Shown here in pieces: positions 8,350 through 13,874 of a DNA stretch of 36,748 nucleotides. The stretch is from an uncultured Collinsella sp. GTDB lineage: Bacteria; Actinomycetota; Coriobacteriia; Coriobacteriales; Coriobacteriaceae. The DNA is taken from positions 1 through 36,748 of the forward strand of contig CAADUO010000045.1 of NCBI GenBank assembly GCA_900752215.1, given 5' to 3'. The translations under genes and the position numbers were made by a program. The notes under the pieces were generated by a model. That model was given only the letters and a program-made list of their open reading frames with translations. It was not told where the DNA came from and did no database searches. Every line of letters starts with the position of its first letter. Position 1 is the first letter of the stretch.

Positions 8350-9084
8350 CTACCTTCCCGCCGCCTTCAGCTTAAGCAGCAGGTCACCCAGCTCGGGGCA
8401 CTTGCTGGAAAGGCGCGTCTGGGGTCGCTCGCCCATCCCCCACCGTTGGCGGACTTCCTGGGCGCGCGGACTCACGTGATAGTCCCCCTCCATCATCTGC
8501 TTGAGCAGCTTGGCGGTCACGCGCGCATCGGCTAAGGCGCTGTGGGCGTGACCCGTCGACCCGTCGAACTCGATGCCAAACCACGTCGCCGCGTCACTCA
8601 AAGAGACGCACCCGTGGCTGCCAACGTCCATGATCGAGGTGTGAAACGCCTGCAGGTCGCCCCAGTCCGTAGGAAATGCGGAAAGATCGATGTGCTTTGC
8701 CTGGCACTCGGTCAAAAGCTGTCGATGATCCGCTCCGCTCCAGCAAACCACCTGGGCGGAGTAGCGACCGATCCAATCGCTGAGCCTTTTGATCACCATG
8801 TAGAGCGGGTCGGCCATCGCGGCGTCCACGGCCGATATCTCTGTGAGCTCGCGGACGGGAAACGCAACGCCTTCGGTAAATTCCGTCTGCACAAACTGCG
8901 AGAACTCGCCCATAACGTTGCCGTGGTAATCGAGCTTGACGGCGCCGATCTCGATAATCTCGTTGCGCAGCCCACGGCGCTGGCGCTGCTTTGGCACCGG
9001 CGCAAACTCAAAGTCCAGCACGATCTGGCGCGCAAAGTTCGTCGTATCGATGGCCGAAATATCCGGCGTCTTTTTGTCTGACAC
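8350..9084 (-). CDS. DEDDh 3'-5' exonuclease (KapD / PolC-epsilon-like)
   Basis: The 244-residue product has the three Exo motifs of the DEDDh family. Exo I is IVLDFEF (Asp24, Glu26) followed by IIEIGAVK, Exo II lies in the CWSGADHRQLL segment, and Exo III is HSALADAR (His181, Asp186). Such enzymes remove nucleotides from DNA or RNA 3' ends using two metal ions. The arrangement resembles stand-alone exonucleases of the KapD/ERI-1 type rather than a polymerase subunit. Translation appears to start at GTG 9082-9084, with AGAAAGG upstream. It is convergent with the frameshifted gene at 7074-8308 and shows no operon partner. Confidence 0.85.
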   Translation of the reverse strand: MSDKKTPDISAIDTTNFARQIVLDFEFAPVPKQRQRRGLRNEIIEIGAVKLDYHGNVMGEFSQFVQTEFTEGVAFPVRELTEISAVDAAMADPLYMVIKRLSDWIGRYSAQVVCWSGADHRQLLTECQAKHIDLSAFPTDWGDLQAFHTSIMDVGSHGCVSLSDAATWFGIEFDGSTGHAHSALADARVTAKLLKQMMEGDYHVSPRAQEVRQRWGMGERPQTRLSSKCPELGDLLLKLKAAGR

Positions 9085-9126
9085 GTTCAGGGCCTTTCTC
9101 CGTCAACTGCCGCTCGTTACATAGGC

Positions 9127-9245
9127 GGCTACATTGCCGTAAGGATAGGAACCCGTGCGGACATGAAATCGCACAGCACGGCTTTCCGGCATCCTTGCGT
9201 AAAGCCAGACTTTGAGAGAATCACGTCACTGTTATTATCGAACAT
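9127..9245 (-). pseudogene. Relic of the C-terminus of a DUF234-type ATPase
   Basis: Read on the minus strand, this stretch gives SDVILSKSGFTQGCRKAV and ends in a stop. It matches the tail of the intact ATPase at 12151-13530 (SYVIFSKRGFTQGCQEAA). The DNA identity is visible too: CATCCTTGCGTAAAGCCA occurs here (9190-9207) and at the ATPase 3' end (12209-12226). The rest of the gene is gone. The relic lies just upstream of the exonuclease start, and its last part (9127-9172) belongs to a diverged repeat also found at 11859-11904. Confidence 0.6.
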
Positions 9246-9342
9246 ATATTCGTATTTATAGCAGTACTTTGATAGAATTGCAGTTGTTGACGGCAGTTCC
9301 ATGTGCCGGGCAGCGCCCTCCATGCGACGGGAGGTGATGCCC

Positions 9343-9459
9343 ATGACCGATCTGACTGATTTCGTGAAGCTCCTGACCGCTTTGGTCTCGCTCCTCACGG
9401 CGCTTATCGGACTTACCGAGGCACTCAAGCAGCGTACGAAGCAGAAAAAGACGATATGA
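9343..9459 (+). CDS. 38-residue hydrophobic peptide, type I toxin-like
   Basis: The short frame MTDLTDFVKLLTALVSLLTA...KKTI has one amphipathic/transmembrane helix (about residues 7-26) and a strongly basic tail (KQRTKQKK). It starts at ATG 9343 behind an almost ideal Shine-Dalgarno, GGAGGTGAT (9330-9338). This architecture is that of small membrane peptides of type I toxin-antitoxin loci and holin-like toxins. Its stop codon (9457-9459) lies inside the left copy of the 16-bp inverted repeat bounding the IS110-type element. No antisense RNA can be proven; an AT-rich stretch at 9229-9275 upstream could hold promoters. Confidence 0.6.
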   Translation: MTDLTDFVKLLTALVSLLTALIGLTEALKQRTKQKKTI

Positions 9460-9583
9460 GAAAGCCATTTGGGTCGCCTCCCCCGCGGCGCAGCTTCTTT
9501 CCGCGGGCTCGGGATGCCACAATGGGCTTTGAGTATCGGCCCGTGCGGTAGCCCTTACCGCACCTGCGGGGAGGAGGCTTCCC

Positions 9584-10693
9584 ATGCCCCATGTTACCTC
9601 CATCGGCCTGGACGTCCACGCGCGATCGGTCGCCGCCGCGGCGTTCAACCCCTTCACCGGCGAGGTGGTGCACCGTGACTTCGGGACGGACGCCGCCGAG
9701 ATCGCGGAGTGGGCCCTCGGGTTCGAGGAGCCCAGGGCCTGCTACGAGAGCGGCCCCACCGGCTTCCACATGGCGCGCGAGCTGCGCGCGCTCGGCCTCG
9801 ACTGCGCCGTGGCCGCCGTCTCCAAGATGCAGAGGCCGGCGGCGGACGCGCGCCGCAAGAACGACCGGCGCGACGCCGAGTTCATCGCCCGCATGCTCGC
9901 CACCCACAACATCGTGGAGGTCCCGCTGCCCGATGCGGCCGTCGAGGCCGCCCGGGACCTCGACCGCGCCCTCGACGACGCCACGGTGGAGTACCGCCGC
10001 GCCAGGCAGCGCCTCAACATGTTCCTGATCAGGCTGGGCCACGTCTGGGACGAGCGCAACGCCGACGGGACGAGGAAGGGATCCTGGACGCGCGCCCACT
10101 GGAGGTGGATATCCGGGATCGGGCTCGAGGGGCCCCAGCGCGACGTGCTCGAGTACTACGTCACGGCCGCGAGGTGCGCGGAGTCGGACCGCCGGCAGCT
10201 CGAGAAGAAGGTGCTCGCCCTCGCCCGGACCGACCGGTGGCGCCCGGCCGTCGAGGCGCTCTCCTGCATCAAGGGAATCGACACCCTGACGGCCTTCAGG
10301 CTCGCAGCCGAGGCGGGCTCCTTCACGAGGTTCCGGACGGCCCCGGCCTTCGCGAGCTGGTGCGGGCTGGTCCCGTCGGAGCGCTCGAGCGGCGAGACCG
10401 AGCGGCGCGGCGGGATAACCAAGACGGGCAACCGGCTCGCCAGGACGGCACTGGTGGAGTCGGCGTGGCACTACCTGACGTGCACGCCCCGCCCGAAGGC
10501 CCCGGCCCCCGGCGCGGACGTCCCCGCGGCGATCCGGGCGCGCGCCGACGACTGCACCGCCAGGCTCTGCCGCCGCCGCGAGGCGCTGGCGGCGGCGGGC
10601 AAGAGCTCGTGCAAGGCAAATGCCGCCGTCGCGCGCGAGCTCGCCTGCTGGGTCTGGGAGATCGGGCGCCGGGCGGAGGGGACCCTCGCCTGA
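9584..10693 (+). CDS. IS110-family DEDD transposase (recombinase)
   Basis: The 369-residue transposase has a RuvC-like DEDD N-terminal domain: Asp10 in GLDVH, Glu55 in CYESGPTG, and Asp94/Asp97 in RKNDRRDAEF. A coiled-coil-like middle follows. The C-terminal Transposase_20 domain (about 225-305) contains IKGIDTLTAFRLAAEAGSF, the ASWCGLVPSERSSGETERRG segment with candidate nucleophile serines, and GGITKTGNRLAR. Length and motifs match IS110-family recombinases, several of which use a structured bridge RNA from a noncoding end to choose sites. The start has GGGGAGGAGG upstream. The frame is intact, so the element may be active. Confidence 0.95.
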   Translation: MPHVTSIGLDVHARSVAAAAFNPFTGEVVHRDFGTDAAEIAEWALGFEEPRACYESGPTGFHMARELRALGLDCAVAAVSKMQRPAADARRKNDRRDAEFIARMLATHNIVEVPLPDAAVEAARDLDRALDDATVEYRRARQRLNMFLIRLGHVWDERNADGTRKGSWTRAHWRWISGIGLEGPQRDVLEYYVTAARCAESDRRQLEKKVLALARTDRWRPAVEALSCIKGIDTLTAFRLAAEAGSFTRFRTAPAFASWCGLVPSERSSGETERRGGITKTGNRLARTALVESAWHYLTCTPRPKAPAPGADVPAAIRARADDCTARLCRRREALAAAGKSSCKANAAVARELACWVWEIGRRAEGTLA

Positions 10694-10694
10694 C

Positions 10695-10963
10695 CCCGTC
10701 GGACAACAAGCCTCCCGCCGGGAGGGCCCGCGCCTCGACGCATCGCCGGCGCGCGTTCACGAGCCCTTTTTGGGCAGCCCAAGGGCCGCGCCCGTGAACA
10801 AGACTGGTTTCGGACGAGCGCGCCGGACGGAGAATCGAAATGCGGTGGGGTGCGCGGACATACCGGGCTGACCGCCGGCAGCGCGCCCACAAGAGCCCGC
10901 GGATATTAGCTTGCCAGGCAAGCGTCGACTAAACGTGCAGCGTGCGCGGGCCCTCCCGACGGG
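10695..10963 (+). ncRNA. Candidate guide (bridge-type) RNA region of the IS110-type element
   Basis: The region between the transposase stop and the right end is closed by a perfect 15-bp inverted repeat, CGGGAGGGCCCGCGC (10719-10733) and GCGCGGGCCCTCCCG (10944-10958). An alternative closing pair is CCCGTCGG (10695-10702) with CCGACGGG (10956-10963). Inside is a second hairpin, GTTCACG (10755-10761) with CGTGAAC (10793-10799), plus smaller GC-rich stems. Such a long, layered fold with no reading frame is what a 3' bridge RNA of an IS1111-group element would look like. The RNA and its guide loops are not demonstrated. Confidence 0.45.
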
Positions 10964-10968
10964 AAACG

Positions 10969-10993
10969 AAAAAGCCCGGTTTTAAACCGGGCT
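10969..10993 (-). terminator. Rho-independent terminator, minus strand
   Basis: AGCCCGGTTTTAAACCGGGCT (10973-10993 on the plus strand) is a near-perfect palindrome. On the minus strand it runs into five T residues (10969-10973). It would stop transcripts entering the element from the right, such as those from the SIMPL-domain gene, and so shield the transposase gene from antisense transcription. Confidence 0.6.
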
Positions 10994-11030
10994 CGAACAA
11001 ACACGCCTATTGACAATGGCTTTCTCATAT

Positions 11031-11182
11031 TAGAGGGGTCGACGCCTCTAAGGCATTGACCCCTTAATCGAAGTAACGGCGCTGCCCAGCTATCACCCTT
11101 GGGCTGCCGTCGACCTTATTCTACCCACGGGCGCCAGGTTTAACAAATGGAATTTCGGTTACGAAGTCCGGGGCTCACCCCT
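11031..11182. other. Noncoding stretch between the IS end and the SIMPL-domain gene
   Basis: No gene is visible. AGGGGTC (11034-11040) can pair with GACCCCT (about 11059-11065), and AGAGG/CCTCT offers a competing pair. A G-rich/C-rich pair, GGCGCTGCCCAG with CTTGGGCTGCC, lies at about 11078-11108. These may be a former terminator or part of the locus disrupted by the IS. Confidence 0.3.
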
Positions 11183-11836
11183 CTACTCCAGCCACCATTC
11201 CACATCCACGGAGCACTCGACCTCAATAGGCTCTGGCTCCAGCACCGTCACCTTGGAATCAGCCGATCCCGCAGGAGCTCCGAGCGCAAAATCGGCCGCA
11301 CTTGCATAGCAAAGCCGATCCATGCTGCCAAGCTAACTGTTGTAGGAGATATGCTTGACGCCATCCAGCTTAGAACCCGATGCCGCCGCAAGCGCCTGCG
11401 CATTGTTGCGGGCTCGCTCGACGGCGCGGGCGATGAGGGCATCCTCGGCAGCACGCCGATCGGCTAGATCAAAACCTACGCTCATGTCGGCGCGCGAACC
11501 GCAGGTGTTAAGAGCCGTCCATATAGCGGCGACATCGACGGCGTCAATCGACGCGGCGATTGTGCCGTAGGCATGGTAGCTATAGCCAGTGATCGTCGCC
11601 TTTCTGCGTGTCGTTCGCGCGTAGCAGGCGTAACCGCGACACGTTAGCTCGTCATCCAAACCAAAGGGCACCAATGCCGCAGCGACCTTAACGCGATCGG
11701 CGTTGTAGTCGTTCAGGCACGCCTCCTTGGTATCGAAGCTTCCTCCAAAGCAGATGCTAAACACGACGCGATCGGGCATCACCTCGTCCTCGATCTCGGC
11801 GCCAACGCTCACGAACCCAGCTTTGTCCATCGACAT
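11183..11836 (-). pseudogene. SIMPL-domain (DUF541/YggE-like) protein gene interrupted by an in-frame amber codon
   Basis: From ATG 11836 (AAAGGA, 8-nt spacer) the frame encodes a SIMPL-domain protein to residue 167 (...LDGVKHISYNS). It then meets TAG at 11333-11335. The same frame continues with a typical SIMPL C-terminus (LGSMDRLCYASAADFALG ... PIEVECSVDVEWWLE) to a second stop at 11183-11185. A CAG-to-TAG change in a SYNSQLGS segment would explain it. The full product would be about 217 residues, the family's usual size. SIMPL proteins are poorly understood, often envelope-associated and stress-linked; no signal peptide is seen here. It is probably a recent pseudogene, or read through at low level. 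Confidence 0.75.
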
Positions 11837-11858
11837 GACATCCGTCCTTTCCACGAAT

Positions 11859-11904
11859 GGCTACGTTGCGGTAAGCGTAGCCGCCCGTGCGGACACAAAG
11901 TTGC
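11859..11904. repeat. Diverged 46-bp repeat, second copy at 9127-9172
   Basis: Counting by eye, 35 of 46 positions match between 11859-11904 and 9127-9172, with a shared core CCCGTGCGGACA. Both copies lie shortly upstream of a minus-strand gene (exonuclease; SIMPL gene). On the minus strand both can be read as F(M/V)SAR...LTA(M/T) followed by a stop. They may both be tails of lost ATPase paralogues, or a shared mobile or regulatory segment. Confidence 0.5.
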
Positions 11905-11955
11905 GTGGCGGCGCCGTTGCGGGCCCTGGGACGCATGTTCCATTTGAGACCTCTA

Positions 11956-12067
11956 CCGGAAAACGAATCCCATTCTGAGCGCTCATTCCGGGATGCAATT
12001 TCCGCTTGAGGCACGATCTGGAAACGGCATCCCGCTCTGGGGCCGAAATCTGAGACACGCTTTCCGC
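11956..12067. repeat. Pair of hairpin repeats, 62-bp period (copy set A)
   Basis: Two units start at 11956 (CCGGAAA) and 12018 (CTGGAAA) and each ends about 50 bp later in TTTCCGC. Each unit is an imperfect palindrome: outer GGAAA/TTTCC arms, then inner TCCC(G/A)...GGGA arms around a TTCTG/TCTG core. The same pair, in the same orientation and with the same 62-bp period, occurs at 13655-13766. The two pairs flank the ATPase gene. Confidence 0.65.
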
Positions 12068-12150
12068 CGGCAGCCAACACGACAAAAGAAGGGGCCCTAT
12101 TCCAGCAATTCGAGGACAGGCTCTTGCCTTCGAGCAGAGCTACCCCGCCC

Positions 12151-13530
12151 TCACATCTCGGCAAACGAAATCAGCTTGGCATCTCCCCTGCTCGCCGCAG
12201 CTTCCTGACATCCTTGCGTAAAGCCACGCTTCGAGAAGATCACGTAGCTTTTATGCTGCCGCCTAAAGAGCTCGCTTCGGTACACGAGCTTTTCCAGAAC
12301 ATCCTCGCCTACCGGTTCATTGCGCCATTTGCACTCCGCAAACAGCGCAGCGCCCTCGCCATCGTCAACAATCAAGTCGATTTCTTCCTGCGTATGCGTG
12401 CGATTGTCCGTCCCCCACCAGCGCCCGACGCTCGCCGGAACCACATCGAGCTGGCCCGCGCGCGCGAGTTCGTACACGTATTGTCTGCATATAAGCTCAA
12501 AGACCGTACCCATGTAATCCGATACATGCGGCTCAATGCGCTTATACGCCATCTCGGCCATATCGTTTTGAATCAGCCCAATGTTCTGCGGCACAAACTT
12601 GTACCAGAACCTAAACATCTGGTCGCTCAGCAGATACACGGCTCGCTTATTGCTCGTCTCGTTTAGGGGCAGCTCGCGCTCGACAATCCCAAGCGACGCC
12701 AGCTTATCCACATAGCTCTTTACGTTGCTCGCAGGGATTCCCGTAGAGCTCGCAATCTCTGAGATCTTCGAGCACCCCTGAGCAATTGCTTGCACGATCG
12801 CATCATATTGCTCGGGATTGCGGCACTCTTGCAACAGCAGGTTACTCGGCTCCTCAAAGAGATAGCCCGTAGGAGTAAGAAAAAGACGTTTGATGTTGTC
12901 CTTGAGCGGTGCGGCAGGATCGACTTTCTCGATATATGCAGGAATGCCACCCGTCATGCCATAGCAAACTGCAGCGTCTTCGCGACCCATGCTCTGCCAC
13001 AACCCGAGGGTCGTCGTAAAATCGAGCGGCATGATCTTAAACTGGGCCGTACGCCTACCGTATAGTGGGCTCTCATAGCCCAACACCTGTTCCTCCATAA
13101 ACGAAAGAGACGAGCCGCATAGAATCAGCATGAGCCTGGTCTCTTTGTACAGGTGATCGATCTTGTCTTGCAGCAACGAGCTGATTTCGGGATTCGATTG
13201 GGCGAGATAGGGATACTCGTCAATCACGACAATCAAACGCTCCGTTCGAGCCATGGTGGCCAATGCATCGAACGCTTCGTCAAAACTACGAAACGACACG
13301 CCTGCAGCACCAACCGAGCCTGCAAGTATCGCCTGGCTAAAGCCGTGCAGGTTTGCCTCTGCATTGGTACGACGAGCTTGAAAGTAAATAGCCTTCTTGT
13401 CTTGGATGAACTCTGTGATAAGGCGCGTTTTGCCCACACGACGACGGCCGTAAATCACAGGCATCTCAAAGGAGCCCGTGCCATACAGTCGATTGAGCTC
13501 GGACATTTCCGCTGTTCTTCCGATAAACAT
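12151..13530 (-). CDS. AAA ATPase with DUF234-type nuclease-like C-terminus
   Basis: The 459-residue protein has Walker A GRRRVGKT (28-35) and Walker B VVIDEYPY (101-108), with a sensor-like LILCGSS. A winged-helix segment lies around 255-310 (SKISEIASSTGIPASNVKSY). The C-terminal domain holds a PD-(D/E)xK-like motif: EEID (Asp385) followed by AECK (Glu399, Lys401). This is the architecture of the AAA_2/DUF234 ATPases common in archaea and anaerobic bacteria. Their role is unproven, though mobile-element or defence functions have been suggested. It is a stand-alone gene in an accessory region, flanked by paired repeats, with a striking 25-bp inverted repeat just upstream. A relic of a paralogue's tail lies at 9127-9245. 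Confidence 0.85.
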   Translation of the reverse strand: MFIGRTAEMSELNRLYGTGSFEMPVIYGRRRVGKTRLITEFIQDKKAIYFQARRTNAEANLHGFSQAILAGSVGAAGVSFRSFDEAFDALATMARTERLIVVIDEYPYLAQSNPEISSLLQDKIDHLYKETRLMLILCGSSLSFMEEQVLGYESPLYGRRTAQFKIMPLDFTTTLGLWQSMGREDAAVCYGMTGGIPAYIEKVDPAAPLKDNIKRLFLTPTGYLFEEPSNLLLQECRNPEQYDAIVQAIAQGCSKISEIASSTGIPASNVKSYVDKLASLGIVERELPLNETSNKRAVYLLSDQMFRFWYKFVPQNIGLIQNDMAEMAYKRIEPHVSDYMGTVFELICRQYVYELARAGQLDVVPASVGRWWGTDNRTHTQEEIDLIVDDGEGAALFAECKWRNEPVGEDVLEKLVYRSELFRRQHKSYVIFSKRGFTQGCQEAAASRGDAKLISFAEM

Positions 13531-13545
13531 AGGACCATCCTTCCT

Positions 13546-13601
13546 TTACGTTATAGCTAGCTATATTATACCTTCCTATAATATAGCTAGCTATAACGTA
13601 A
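13546..13601. promoter_or_regulatory. Perfect 25-bp inverted repeat upstream of the ATPase gene
   Basis: Positions 13546-13570 and 13577-13601 are perfect reverse complements over 25 bp, with a 6-bp spacer (CCTTCC). Each arm contains the self-complementary ATAGCTAGCTAT and ends at the centre in a TATAAT-like -10 sequence, one per strand. It lies 16 bp from the ATPase start codon at 13530. It is the most AT-rich site in the area. A dimeric regulator operator overlapping symmetric promoters is the simplest reading; a transcribed cruciform/hairpin is the alternative. Confidence 0.65.
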
Positions 13602-13654
13602 TTCGACAAGCGACGCACGCAAAAGGGGCGGTACACCCCCGCACGTGGACCGTT

Positions 13655-13766
13655 CCGGAAAATGTATCCCGTTCTGGAGCCAAAAACTGGGCCGTAGTTT
13701 CCGCCAAGCATCCCATCCGGAAAGCGCGTCCCGTTCTGAGTGGCAATTCCGGGACACAGTTTCCGC
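13655..13766. repeat. Pair of hairpin repeats, 62-bp period (copy set B)
   Basis: Units start at 13655 and 13717, each with CCGGAAA ... TTTCCGC ends about 50 bp apart. The second unit is the best palindrome: CGGAAA/TTTCCG outside, TCCCG/CGGGA inside. Set A (11956-12067) has the same plan. Part of this set lies between the purine operon's terminator and the ATPase promoter. Confidence 0.65.
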
Positions 13767-13772
13767 TCCAAA

Positions 13773-13805
13773 CAAAAGGCCCCGGCTCGCGATGGAGCCG
13801 GGGCC
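13773..13805 (-). terminator. Terminator of the xdhD-end operon
   Basis: GGCCCCGGCTC (13778-13788), loop GCGATG and GAGCCGGGGCC (13795-13805) form a perfect 11-bp stem. On the minus strand it is followed by TTTTGTTT. It lies about 70 bp past the stop codon of the xdhD-like gene. Confidence 0.8.
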
Positions 13806-13874
13806 AAAGGCACAGCATATGCAGTTGATGTTGAGCGCGAACAGCTCGTCAGCAATAACCGTCCGCGCCCTACC

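Larger units (their letters stand above)
9454..11030 (+). mobile_element. IS110/IS1111-type insertion element, about 1.58 kb
   Basis: The element holds a DEDD transposase gene (9584-10693). It is bounded by a perfect 16-bp inverted repeat, ATATGAGAAAGCCATT at 9454-9469 and its complement at 11015-11030. The left noncoding part is short (about 114 bp, with GTGCGGTA/TACCGCAC at 9543-9563) and the right one is long and structured (about 320 bp). That fits the IS1111 group, which often has subterminal inverted repeats and a 3' guide-RNA end. Alternatively the repeats are the two arms of a palindrome, such as a terminator stem after the toxin-like gene, into whose loop the element inserted. The exact ends therefore remain open. 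Confidence 0.7.

Noticed and set aside
9709..10797. Overlapping 362-codon frame within the transposase gene
   Set aside because: It is an Arg/Gly/Pro-rich out-of-frame shadow; the DEDD residues are in the 9584 frame.
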